DNA of 44,745 bases, from the NCBI GenBank assembly GCA_003141315.1, contig PLLP01000021.1, forward strand, positions 53,473 to 98,217. The letters are read 5' to 3'. The translations under genes and the position numbers were made by a program. The stretch's first letter is position 1. Every line of letters starts with the position of its first letter. Origin of the DNA: Phycisphaerales bacterium (GTDB lineage: Bacteria > Planctomycetota > Phycisphaerae > Sedimentisphaerales > Anaerobacaceae). Under the pieces are notes generated by a model that searched no databases, was not told where the DNA came from, and worked only from the letters and a program-made list of their open reading frames with translations. Shown piece by piece: positions 1 to 7,213 of this stretch.

Positions 1-623
1 GGGTTCTGCAAAATCACAGCGGCGGTTTTGTCATCGATTTTTTTCAGAATCTGCTCGCGGCTGGCCTGGCCGTCAACGCAATGCGTTTCCTCAAGCTCGA
101 TATTCAAATTCCGGCTGTAAGAATGAATCATAACCCGATAAATCGGATTTACGCTGTCGTCGATTATAATTTTATCCCTGTCTGTTATCCGCATTGCCAT
201 CATCATCGCCTCATACATAGCCGTTCCGCCGTCATAGAGCGAGGCGTTCGAGACCTCCATTCCGGTAAGCCTGCAGATAACCGACTGAAACTCATAAATA
301 GCCTGAAGCGTCCCCTGCGACAGTTCCGGCTGATACGGCGTATAGGCCGTGTAAAATTCGCTGCGGGATGTAATCGCATAAACTGCCGACGGTATAAAGT
401 GGTCATAGAAGCCGCCGCCGAGGAACAGGGTTAAATTGGTCGAGTTTTTGCCTGCCAATTCAGCAAGCCTACTCCTTACCTGCTGCTCGGCTAATCCTGC
501 CGGCAGGTCAAACGAGCTGTGTTGCAGGTCCGCAGGAATATCCGCAAAGAGTTGTTCTGTTGACAGCCCGATTTTAGAGAGCATCTGCTTTTGCTGCTCT
601 TTAGTATTCGATATAAAAGGCAT
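1..623 (-). CDS. gcvPA: Glycine dehydrogenase (decarboxylating) subunit 1, N-terminal part (cut by window edge)
   Basis: This is the first 207 codons of the GcvPA half of the two-subunit P-protein. P-protein is the PLP enzyme of the glycine cleavage system that decarboxylates glycine and passes the aminomethyl group to lipoyl-GcvH. The open frame starts at ATG 623 and runs off the left edge with no stop. It reads MPFISNTKEQQKQML and then the family signatures FYDHFIPSAV, SRSEFYTAYTPYQPELSQG, LQAIYEFQSVICRLTGM and SNASLYDGGTA. The PLP lysine lies on the partner subunit GcvPB, which would be farther left and is not in the window. The start is fixed by a strong AAGGAG (632-637) eight bases upstream. 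That ribosome site directly follows the tRNA-Lys terminator, so how the gene gets its transcript is unclear. The family assignment is secure from the conserved blocks. Confidence 0.93.
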   Translation of the reverse strand, partial: MPFISNTKEQQKQMLSKIGLSTEQLFADIPADLQHSSFDLPAGLAEQQVRSRLAELAGKNSTNLTLFLGGGFYDHFIPSAVYAITSRSEFYTAYTPYQPELSQGTLQAIYEFQSVICRLTGMEVSNASLYDGGTAMYEAMMMAMRITDRDKIIIDDSVNPIYRVMIHSYSRNLNIELEETHCVDGQASREQILKKIDDKTAAVILQN

Positions 624-637
624 TGCCGCTACTCCTT

Positions 638-675
638 AAAAAAACAAAAGTGCATTGGCTCTTGACCAATATGCA
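638..675 (-). terminator. Intrinsic terminator of tRNA-Lys, abutting the gcvPA ribosome site
   Basis: On the minus strand the stem GTGCA-(bulge)-TTGG pairs with CCAA-TGCAC (675 to 650) and is followed by TTTTGTTTTTTT (649 to 638). This is a good rho-independent terminator 13 bases after the tRNA 3' end. Its T-tract touches the gcvPA AAGGAG, so it is also placed to act as an attenuator for gcvPA. Confidence 0.8.
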
Positions 676-687
676 CTATGCGTTAAT

Positions 688-760
688 TGAGAGTGTTGGG
701 ATTCGAACCCAAGACCTACGCATTAAAAGTGCGTTGCTCTACCAACTGAGCTACACTCCC
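688..760 (-). tRNA. tRNA-Lys (anticodon UUU)
   Basis: A complete 73-nt cloverleaf is visible. The acceptor GGGAGTG pairs with CACTCTC (one G-U) and the discriminator is A. The D arm contains AGCTCAGTTGGTAGAGC. The anticodon arm is ACGCA-CTTTTAA-TGCGT with anticodon TTT, and the T arm is TTGGG-TTCGAAT-CCCAA. CCA is not encoded. It is transcribed from a near-consensus promoter just upstream and ends at a terminator before gcvPA. Confidence 0.97.
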
Positions 761-777
761 GAACTTCAAAGTCAAGC

Positions 778-806
778 AGGATAACACCGCAGGCCTGAAT
801 TGTCAA
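778..806 (-). promoter_or_regulatory. Sigma-70-type promoter of tRNA-Lys
   Basis: On the minus strand a perfect -35 TTGACA (806 to 801) and a -10 TATCCT (783 to 778) are separated by exactly 17 bases. The tRNA 5' end lies 17 bases past the -10. Confidence 0.75.
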
Positions 807-820
807 ACCCTTTCCGGTTA

Positions 821-852
821 GCCCGTCCGCCGAAGGCGGGCCGCAGGCGGAC
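821..852. repeat. GC-rich palindromic repeat (copy 1)
   Basis: Overlapping short dyads of the type TCCGCC-GAA-GGCGG and GCCGCAGGCGGAC. This is one of at least seven related GC palindromes in the window. It lies in the 474-bp gap between tRNA-Lys and mraZ. The rest of that gap (about 853-1160) is AT-rich and shows no gene. Confidence 0.75.
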
Positions 853-1171
853 TTAATTTGGCCGCAGATTTCACATTGAGCAAAGTAAAATCCTAATTTA
901 TCGGAATAAAGATAGGTAAAGAAAATAGTCTTATGCCGTAAGCCGTAATGCGAAAATGTGTGGGAATCGCGAAAGGTGTGAAGAGTAAAAAGTGGCACAT
1001 TTCAATGGGCAAAAAAAAATCACGCTATCAAAATAAAATTTGTGAAAAAAAATTTTACAGCTCATAAAAATCTGGTTAGCTGTAAGTTCATTTATTTTCG
1101 CAAGTTAGCAATTCTTCTAATAGTCCCATAATAAAATTTTACAAAAATTCCAAAAAAAATAATGTTTTTTG

Positions 1172-1226
1172 TTGACAGTATGGGAGAAAGTGGTAATCTT
1201 TCCCATACTTTTTAATCCCAGTGGGA
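1172..1226 (+). promoter_or_regulatory. mraZ promoter with TGGGA boxes in inverted arrangement
   Basis: A perfect -35 TTGACA (1172-1177) is followed after 16 bases by TAATCT (1194-1199). Four TGGGA motifs overlap or follow it: forward at 1181-1185 and 1222-1226, reverse (TCCCA) at 1201-1205 and 1216-1220. The first pair forms a long inverted repeat, AGTATGGGAGAAAG facing CTTTCCCATACT. MraZ is known in E. coli and mycoplasmas to bind repeated TGGG-containing boxes at its own promoter, so autoregulation of the division cluster is likely. The inverted spacing differs from the direct repeats of E. coli. Confidence 0.65.
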
Positions 1227-1234
1227 AAGAAGTT

Positions 1235-1714
1235 ATGATTTCATTAACAGGCGAATACTCACATACAGTCGACCACAAAGGCAGGGTCCTAATATCTAAC
1301 AAATTACGGAACCAGATAGATGCGGTCGAGCACGGCAGCGATTTCTATCTTGTACTGGGTTCTAACGGCATATTATCGCTTTATCCCGAAAAACCATTTG
1401 AAAAATTAATCCGGGCAGGAGCGCCCAAGGACGCCGCACCGGATGAGGTGGTGGCTTTCGAGAGATTGGGGTTTGCCCTGTCAAGCAAGGTTGAACTCGA
1501 TAACCAGGGAAGGCTGTTATTGAACGAAAGGCTGCGAAAAAGGGCTGGACTGAAGGAAAATATTACCCTGGTGGGCGTAAGAGACCATATTGAGCTTTGG
1601 AACGATGAAAGCTGGGAGCAATACCTGGCAGACCACCTTGCCCAGTATCAAAAGCAGATGTCGCAGGCAAGACAGGCGGTTCTGCAGGAATACAATACGC
1701 AGGATAGCGAATAG
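1235..1714 (+). CDS. mraZ: Transcriptional regulator MraZ
   Basis: A 159-residue AbrB-fold (SpoVT/MraZ) DNA-binding protein, first gene of the division/cell-wall cluster. I place the start at ATG 1235 (MISLTGEYSHTVDHKGR), because family members begin just before the F/L-x-GEY-x-H-T-x-D-x-KGR block; upstream codons in the same frame would overlap the promoter. A GAAAGAAG purine stretch lies immediately before the start. The second repeat is visible as FALSSKVELDNQGRLLLNERLR. MraZ forms ring-like oligomers and represses its own promoter, and the TGGGA boxes just upstream fit that role. The protein ends with a short Q/E-rich tail. The next gene starts 43 bases later. Confidence 0.93.
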   Translation: MISLTGEYSHTVDHKGRVLISNKLRNQIDAVEHGSDFYLVLGSNGILSLYPEKPFEKLIRAGAPKDAAPDEVVAFERLGFALSSKVELDNQGRLLLNERLRKRAGLKENITLVGVRDHIELWNDESWEQYLADHLAQYQKQMSQARQAVLQEYNTQDSE

Positions 1715-1757
1715 AAACACTAATTACGAGGTATGACAGATAGAACAAGGAGGTACG

Positions 1758-1967
1758 ATGTCAGAATACCAAACAAATCATCACAGGATTGTAAAAGAGG
1801 CATTGGAAGGAAAACGTTCGGTCAACGAGCAGACCCATGTTTCGCTGGAAATTCTCGACGAAAGGCTTCAAAGGCTGAGAAAATTAGACAAAATCTTCGA
1901 TGAAGTCGAGTTTTCGTCAGCGGTCAGAAAGATTTTGACCCAAAAAGATACGTGTACGGTCTGCTGA
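1758..1967 (+). CDS. Small conserved-looking helical protein between mraZ and rsmH
   Basis: A 69-residue highly charged protein with a perfect AAGGAGGT ribosome site 6-7 bases before ATG. It is predicted to be mostly helical (EILDERLQRLRKLDKIFDEVEF) and ends in a CTVC motif. It shares no family I recognise. Its stop is seven bases before the rsmH GTG, so it is probably translationally coupled with rsmH and part of the mraZ transcript. The strong ribosome site and tight packing argue that it is real. The function is unknown. Confidence 0.75.
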   Translation: MSEYQTNHHRIVKEALEGKRSVNEQTHVSLEILDERLQRLRKLDKIFDEVEFSSAVRKILTQKDTCTVC

Positions 1968-1974
1968 ACCAGCC

Positions 1975-2889
1975 GTGGAAGAAGGATTAATCGAACATAT
2001 TCCTGTTCTGTCGCAACAATTGGCCGAACAGGTAATCTTACCACCGGATGCGGTAATGGTCGACGCGACCATCGGACAAGGAGGTCACAGTTACCTGTTC
2101 GGCCGTGCTTTAGGGCCTCAGGGGGTTGTGATAGGGTTTGATGTCGATGAAAAGGCGATGGAGAAGGCAGAGGAAAGGCTCAAAACCCTGAAATGCAGGG
2201 TCATATTGGTACACTCAAACTTTTCGCAAATCGCTGATGAGCTGAATAACCAAGGCATCAAAGGGGCGGATTTTATCCTCGCTGACCTCGGGGTAAGCTC
2301 GCCGCAACTGGGGGCTTCGGAATTCGGATTAAGTTTTCTCGAAGATATGCCTCTGGATATGAGAATTGATAAAAGAATTCAGAGGTCAGCAGCCGATATA
2401 ATCAAGTATCTGGACGAGAAATCGCTGGCTGATTTGATATATCAGTATGGCGAGGACAGGGCATCTCGCAGGATAGCCAGGTTTATCGTTCAGAGCCGCA
2501 AGGATTTTCCAATCACGACGACAGGTCGGTTGGCTAACGTCGTGTGCAGGGCGTTAGGAAATCGCGGGAAGGGCAGGAGCAGAATACATCCTGCGACGAG
2601 AACTTTTCAGGCCCTTCGGATAGCGGTGAATGACGAGCTGGAAAACCTGAAGGCCCTGCTCGATTCGGCGCCGGAAGTTTTGAAGCGAGGCGGACGAATC
2701 GCAGTAATTAGTTTTCACAGTCTGGAAGACAGGCTGGTTAAATATAATTTCAGGAAGAATAAAGAAGAAAATGTTTACGAAATCATAACAAAAAAGCCGC
2801 TTATCCCTACACGGCAGGAAATCTCTGAAAATCGAAGGTGTCGCAGTGCAAAACTCAGAATCGCACGTAAAATTTCAGAAGGAGATTGA
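1975..2889 (+). CDS. rsmH: 16S rRNA (cytosine1402-N4)-methyltransferase RsmH (MraW)
   Basis: A 304-residue SAM-dependent enzyme that methylates N4 of C1402 in the 16S rRNA decoding centre. Family motifs are clear: HIPVLSQQL near the N terminus, the SAM loop VDATIGQGGHS, FDVDEKAM, ADLGVSSPQ, PLDMRID and the C-terminal FHSLEDRLVK. The length is typical. It starts at GTG 1975 with no clear Shine-Dalgarno, seven bases after the preceding stop, which suggests translational coupling. It occupies the usual position after mraZ. The next gene's ribosome site begins just after the rsmH stop. Confidence 0.97.
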   Translation: MEEGLIEHIPVLSQQLAEQVILPPDAVMVDATIGQGGHSYLFGRALGPQGVVIGFDVDEKAMEKAEERLKTLKCRVILVHSNFSQIADELNNQGIKGADFILADLGVSSPQLGASEFGLSFLEDMPLDMRIDKRIQRSAADIIKYLDEKSLADLIYQYGEDRASRRIARFIVQSRKDFPITTTGRLANVVCRALGNRGKGRSRIHPATRTFQALRIAVNDELENLKALLDSAPEVLKRGGRIAVISFHSLEDRLVKYNFRKNKEENVYEIITKKPLIPTRQEISENRRCRSAKLRIARKISEGD

Positions 2890-2917
2890 TGTAAGAAAGG
2901 GAAAAGGAGTTTCATTT

Positions 2918-3889
2918 ATGACATCAGAAGCAAAAATCGGGTTATTACTGGGTTTAGTGGTCATTTTCATTATCGCACTTGTAGTAAATGGCTTGCCATC
3001 ATTTCATAAGGGAGATTCAACCAATGATATGACCAAAGATATGGTCACGCTGGACAACAATCCGCCGGTGCTGGCGGGAGGCGAGAGACAGGTGAGCAGG
3101 GATTTGGGCCAGAGCAGCAGCCTTCAGCCTCTACCGGTAGGCGCAGGTGTAAATCAGCAGACAACCAGCCCCGATACCACCGGAGTGCGAAGCATAACAC
3201 CGGCACCACAGGCCATAGGAAATCAGCCGCAGGGAATAACAACCTTAACAACTCAGGGAATACCGGCGGGTCAAAATGCAATGACGAGCAATAATCCATC
3301 CGCTGCCGGCACAACAACATTAAGCGGACTTTCAAACCCGCCAGCCGGGCAGGCAGGAAACGTCATTATAAGCGGACAGCCGACAGTGCCTGCTCCACAA
3401 CAGGGAACATTGACACAAAACCCCCCTGCCGTCAAAACTGAACTAAAGGCAAAGCCGACAACAACCCAGACAAAAACTTACGTTGTCAAAAGCGGCGACA
3501 GCCTCGCGTCAATAGCGGTAAAATGCTATGGCGCAAAGGAAGGGAACAAGAAGGCAAACATCGATAAGATTTTTAACGCCAACAAAAATGTCCTGAAATC
3601 GGTAGATGAGATTTACGAAGGCCAGAAGCTGGTCATACCGGGCATATCGACATCAGAGAGCGCCGTCTCGACCACAAGCAGCCATAGTGCAGCGGAAAGC
3701 AATCAGGGAAATCGAATTTCTGCGAGCGGAGAATACGTAGTAGCCGATGGCGACAGCCTGTGGAAAATTGCACAGGCCAAACTCGGTAACGGCACCCGCT
3801 ATGCGGAAATTATCAAGTTGAATTCCGACGTGCTGAAAGACGGGGACAATCTCTCGGTAGGAATGAAATTAAGAATGCCGGCCAAATAA
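2918..3889 (+). CDS. Membrane-anchored protein with two LysM domains
   Basis: A 323-residue protein starting at ATG 2918, with AAAAGGAG 8 bases upstream. In-frame upstream codons overlap rsmH and are unlikely to be used. One N-terminal membrane segment (about residues 7-25, LLLGLVVIFIIALVV) is followed by a long P/Q/T/G-rich linker (about 35-180). Two LysM domains follow, at about 187-241 (TYVVKSGDSLASIA...) and 272-322 (YVVADGDSLWKIA...). LysM binds N-acetylglucosamine in glycan strands, so this is likely a peptidoglycan-tethering or division-site protein on the outer face of the inner membrane. Its location between rsmH and ftsL is unusual for the dcw cluster and suggests a division role, which is an inference. 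Confidence 0.88.
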   Translation: MTSEAKIGLLLGLVVIFIIALVVNGLPSFHKGDSTNDMTKDMVTLDNNPPVLAGGERQVSRDLGQSSSLQPLPVGAGVNQQTTSPDTTGVRSITPAPQAIGNQPQGITTLTTQGIPAGQNAMTSNNPSAAGTTTLSGLSNPPAGQAGNVIISGQPTVPAPQQGTLTQNPPAVKTELKAKPTTTQTKTYVVKSGDSLASIAVKCYGAKEGNKKANIDKIFNANKNVLKSVDEIYEGQKLVIPGISTSESAVSTTSSHSAAESNQGNRISASGEYVVADGDSLWKIAQAKLGNGTRYAEIIKLNSDVLKDGDNLSVGMKLRMPAK

Positions 3890-3921
3890 TACTTGTACGG
3901 CTTTTAATAAATTACTCACTT

Positions 3922-3966
3922 GCTTTCAAAGCCCCCGCCCTTGTCAAATGCGGGGGCTTTGAAGCA
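3922..3966 (+). terminator. Long GC-rich hairpin between the LysM gene and ftsL
   Basis: GCTTtCAAAGCCCCCGC pairs with GCGGGGGCTTTGaAGC around an 11-base loop, about 16-17 bp of stem. No T-tract follows and the ftsL ribosome site begins at once. It is more likely an attenuator or mRNA-stability hairpin than a full terminator. Confidence 0.5.
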
Positions 3967-3984
3967 CAAGGAGTTGTGTGAACG

Positions 3985-4209
3985 GTGGTTTCGCGAATAT
4001 ACCTTGTAATAGTTATTTTTTGCCTCACGGCGCTTTTGGTGTTTACAGTCTACCTGCGAAGCGCAAATAACAGATTGTTTTTCCAGTATTACCAGTGCAG
4101 GGCAGAGCAGAAACGCCTTACACAGCAATTAGGCAATAAACAGATTCAGGTGGAAGGGCTGATAAGCCCCGCGTCGGTGTGGAAGTCGTTAGACAAAAGC
4201 AGTCGATAA
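3985..4209 (+). CDS. ftsL: FtsL-like small bitopic division protein
   Basis: A 74-residue protein with GTG start 3985 and AAGGAG 11 bases upstream. It has one membrane helix (residues 4-23, IYLVIVIFCLTALLVFTV) and then a short helical segment likely to form a coiled coil (FFQYYQCRAEQKRLTQQLGNKQIQVEGL). Size, topology and position directly before ftsI match FtsL, the bitopic partner of FtsB/FtsQ that recruits and activates FtsWI. Sequence similarity cannot be judged by eye because FtsL is poorly conserved, so the call rests on topology and synteny. Confidence 0.62.
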   Translation: MVSRIYLVIVIFCLTALLVFTVYLRSANNRLFFQYYQCRAEQKRLTQQLGNKQIQVEGLISPASVWKSLDKSSR

Positions 4210-4271
4210 TGAATATTCGTCAATCGCAAAAAACAAACGGACAGAAGAGGGGACGGGTAATCAAATATTGA
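4209..4271 (+). CDS. 20-codon basic leader ORF overlapping ftsL stop and ftsI start
   Basis: ATG 4209 overlaps the ftsL stop (TAATG). The frame encodes 20 mostly basic and polar residues and stops at TGA 4269-4271, which overlaps the ftsI TTG codon as TTGA. Chained overlaps are typical of translational coupling. The peptide also resembles the basic cytoplasmic tail that usually precedes the FtsI membrane helix, so a frameshift joining it to ftsI is an alternative reading. Confidence 0.35.
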   Translation: MNIRQSQKTNGQKRGRVIKY

Positions 4272-5965
4272 AAAGCAATCGATTAGCAACTTTTTTATTC
4301 GCATTTCTATTGGCAGCCTTTGCCGGACTGATGGTGCGGTGTTTCTATCTTCAGTGCATAAAATATGATTATTTCAGCACCGCATCACTAAGACAGCGGC
4401 AAAAGTGGATAGCTGAACAGCCGCAACGCGGCGTAATCCTCGACAGCCACGGCAGGGTTCTGGCGGCAAGCAACAGATACCAGACAATCTACGCAGAGCC
4501 GAGAGCCATAAAAGATATAGATGATGTTTCCGCAAGGTTATCCCCAATTTTGAAAATGTCCGCTGCCCAGATTTCAGACATTGTCGGCAGCAGCAAAAAT
4601 CCCGGCTACGTCAAATTGAAAGAAGGAGCAACGGAGGAAGAGTGCAAGGGAGCAGTAAGTTTAGAGGGTATATCAGTTGAAAGCGACTGGCAGCGGTATT
4701 ACCCCGGGGGCAGGCTTGCTTCAAATATCGTGGGGTTCACCAGCGCGGATAACATAGGGCTCGAAGGAATAGAGCTGAAATACAACCACGACCTTACAGG
4801 CGACGCCGGGCAAAATATAGTATTTGCGGATGTGATGCGCAGGCCAATCCGGATGAAGGAGCAAACCACTTACGTGGAAAACGGGTATGGCCTTATTTTA
4901 ACCATCGATTCGACCATTCAGGAATTTGCGAGAACGGAACTCGAAAAGGTGATTGGCGATTACCAGGCAGAATCGGGAGTGGCGATAGCAGCCGACCCGA
5001 AGACCGGGGCGATACTCGCTATGGTTTCACTTCCTGATTACGACCCGCAAAAAATAGTGGCGTCGGATATGAGCAGACTACGCAACCACGGCATAAGTGA
5101 CCAGTTCGAGCCGGGCAGTATATTCAAGCCGTTCGTGGCGGCAATTGCGCTCGATTCAAATATGGTATCGAGAACCGAAACGATATTCTGCGAATACGGA
5201 GACTATCACGGCAAGGGATTCGGCAGGATTGGCGAATACGGCAACCACCGGTACGGGAATATGACCATCAGGGAGATACTGGCGGAATCGAGCAATATCG
5301 GGATGGCCAAGATTGGCCAGAGAATCGGGGCAAAGCGAATATATGACGGACTGCACAAATTCGGTTTCGGGCGAAAGACGGGAATAGATTTGCCCGGCGA
5401 GGTAGAGGGAAATTTAAGGCCGCTGAACGGATGGACGGGCTACAGCGTCACGAGAGTGCCTTTCGGACAGGAAATTTCGACAACCGGTATCCAGATTGTG
5501 CAGGCGTTTTGCATAATTGCCAACGGGGGACGATTTGTAAGCCCGTATCTCGTAAAGGCGATTGTGAATAATAACGGCAGCATTATAAAAGTCAGGCAGC
5601 CCACAGGTAAAAACGTATCTGTTATAAGGCCGGAAACGGCTAACTGGCTTGTTAACGTGGCGCTGACGGCGGTGGTAAATGAAGGAACAGGCAAACCCGC
5701 GAAGCTGAAAAAATGGCAGCTGTTCGGTAAAACGGGAACGGCCAGCATGGCGCTTGCCGACAGGAAAGGATATTCGGATTCAGATTATGTGGCGTCATTT
5801 GTAGGCGGCGCACCGGCAGAAAATCCGGTGATTGTGGTTTTAGTATCAGTGGTAAAACCGAATAAAAAATTGGGCAAGGGCTATACGGGCGGAGTGGTGG
5901 CATCCCCTGCCGTTTCACACATTATCGAGCGGACATTAAACTACATGGAAAGCCGCAACCAGTAA
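4268..5965 (+). CDS. ftsI: Septal peptidoglycan transpeptidase FtsI (class B PBP3)
   Basis: A 565-residue class B penicillin-binding protein that cross-links septal peptidoglycan with FtsW. It has an N-terminal membrane anchor (residues 6-23), a PBP dimer/pedestal domain (about 50-200) and a transpeptidase domain. Active-site motifs are present: S284-I-F-K287, S341-S-N343 and K488-T-G490. There is no C-terminal PASTA domain. The start is TTG 4268, overlapping the stop of a 20-codon leader frame; no ATG lies in frame before the membrane helix. In most bacteria murE, murF and mraY follow, but here the cluster stops. FtsI rather than PBP2 is supported by the gene order and by the separate mrdA nearby. 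Confidence 0.93.
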   Translation: MKSNRLATFLFAFLLAAFAGLMVRCFYLQCIKYDYFSTASLRQRQKWIAEQPQRGVILDSHGRVLAASNRYQTIYAEPRAIKDIDDVSARLSPILKMSAAQISDIVGSSKNPGYVKLKEGATEEECKGAVSLEGISVESDWQRYYPGGRLASNIVGFTSADNIGLEGIELKYNHDLTGDAGQNIVFADVMRRPIRMKEQTTYVENGYGLILTIDSTIQEFARTELEKVIGDYQAESGVAIAADPKTGAILAMVSLPDYDPQKIVASDMSRLRNHGISDQFEPGSIFKPFVAAIALDSNMVSRTETIFCEYGDYHGKGFGRIGEYGNHRYGNMTIREILAESSNIGMAKIGQRIGAKRIYDGLHKFGFGRKTGIDLPGEVEGNLRPLNGWTGYSVTRVPFGQEISTTGIQIVQAFCIIANGGRFVSPYLVKAIVNNNGSIIKVRQPTGKNVSVIRPETANWLVNVALTAVVNEGTGKPAKLKKWQLFGKTGTASMALADRKGYSDSDYVASFVGGAPAENPVIVVLVSVVKPNKKLGKGYTGGVVASPAVSHIIERTLNYMESRNQ

Positions 5966-6046
5966 TTTATACTATAACAATCGTAAGAAATTTTAGCGTC
6001 TTGTCGGCGACAAAATAAGCAAAAACTGAACACAACCGGTAATACT

Positions 6047-7120
6047 ATGGCAAAAATAATTTACGCAGTAGCAGGTGAAGGTTTCGGGCACAGCAGCCGG
6101 GCACACCTGATAGGCCAAAGGCTTATCGATGCTGGAAACGACGTAATATTTGCTGCGTCGGAAAAGTCGCTTGTCTATCTGCGTCAGTATTTCGGCGAGC
6201 GGGTCAAGCCGGGCTTCGGTTTATCGTTCGCCTACAGCAAAGGAAAGGTCAAGGCGTTAGGAACAGTTAAGAAAAATCTATTGAGAGTTCCATCGGCGGT
6301 GCGGGAAAGCAAGGAGCTTTTCAGAAAACACCTGAAGGATTTTGAGCCGGATGTTGTCCTGACGGATTTTGAGCCGATAACGGCGTGGTGGGCTTTTGTA
6401 AAAAAGGTGCCATTCGTGAGCATCGACAACGAGCATCTGCTGACGATCTGCAGACTGGAACACAGGCTGAAAAACATCTGGCCGAGATTCACTTCTTATG
6501 TGGTAACAAAATCATATTTCTTCGGCGCGGATAAATATATCATTCTTAATTTTTTCCAGGCCCCTTTGAAGTTTAAAAATGCCTGTCTTGCTCCGCCGAT
6601 TATAAGGCCGATTGTAACGCAGCTAAAGACAACCTCGAACGGCACAATCGTTTATTATACGACAATTGCTTACGGCAAAGAACAGCTGCTGGATATATTC
6701 GGAAAATTCCCGGGCGTGAAATTTATTATTTACGGATTCGACGTCGATGAGGAACGCGGCAACTGCCTTTTCAAAAAACGCTCCACGGAAGGATTCCTTA
6801 ACGACCTTGCGGCGAGCAGCGGGGTTATTGCGTCAGCGGGGTTTTCCCTGATAAGCGAATGCCTGTATCTGAAAAAGAAGATGCTGCTGCTGCCGGTTGC
6901 CGGCCAGTATGAACAGATGTTAAATGCTCAATATGTCGAGGAGCTTGGGCTCGGCGTGCAGGGGAAACAATTAGACCAGGAAACATTGAACCGGTTTTTG
7001 AAGAACGTCAATGAGCCGATGAGAAATGATGACCGGATTATCTGGCCTGATAATGAAAAATTTTTCGGCATCCTGCAGGACACGTTCGATTCAATGAGCC
7101 TGCCGATAAAAATTTCCTGA
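6047..7120 (+). CDS. GT-B glycosyltransferase, MJ1255/VC2487-like (MurG-related fold)
   Basis: A 357-residue protein beginning MAKIIYAVAGEGFGHSSRA. The glycine-rich G-x-GFGHSSRA loop and the C-terminal block (SAGFSLISECLYLKKKMLLLPV...QYEQMLNA) mark a GT-B transferase using a nucleotide-sugar donor. The pattern matches the family annotated as MJ1255/VC2487 glycosyltransferases, whose substrates are mostly unknown. It lies 81 bp after ftsI on the same strand and converges on mrdA, so an envelope-glycan role is reasonable but inferred. No good Shine-Dalgarno is visible before ATG 6047. It is not MurG: it lacks the MurG family motifs and lipid-binding signature. Confidence 0.78.
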   Translation: MAKIIYAVAGEGFGHSSRAHLIGQRLIDAGNDVIFAASEKSLVYLRQYFGERVKPGFGLSFAYSKGKVKALGTVKKNLLRVPSAVRESKELFRKHLKDFEPDVVLTDFEPITAWWAFVKKVPFVSIDNEHLLTICRLEHRLKNIWPRFTSYVVTKSYFFGADKYIILNFFQAPLKFKNACLAPPIIRPIVTQLKTTSNGTIVYYTTIAYGKEQLLDIFGKFPGVKFIIYGFDVDEERGNCLFKKRSTEGFLNDLAASSGVIASAGFSLISECLYLKKKMLLLPVAGQYEQMLNAQYVEELGLGVQGKQLDQETLNRFLKNVNEPMRNDDRIIWPDNEKFFGILQDTFDSMSLPIKIS

Positions 7121-7134
7121 TGCAGAGAGATTTT

Positions 7135-7213
7135 ACCCCGTTAGAGAGCTACACAGATTTCGGCAAATCGAGGGCAAATACTAAACCCTTGAAGCGTAGC
7201 TCTCTAACGGGGT
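7135..7213. mobile_element. MITE-like repeat element, copy 1 (79 bp)
   Basis: Perfect 18-bp terminal inverted repeats, ACCCCGTTAGAGAGCTAC at the left and its complement at the right. It fills the space between the convergent glycosyltransferase and mrdA genes, ending immediately beside the mrdA stop codon. It codes for nothing. The hairpin it would form could serve as a bidirectional terminator. Confidence 0.85.

Noticed and set aside
624-687. A glycine riboswitch before gcvPA
   Set aside because: The 64-base leader holds only a terminator hairpin and ribosome site; there is no room for an aptamer.
1169-1234. An upstream extension of mraZ
   Set aside because: The extra 22 codons lie on top of the promoter and TGGGA boxes, and MraZ proteins start at the GEYxHTxD block.
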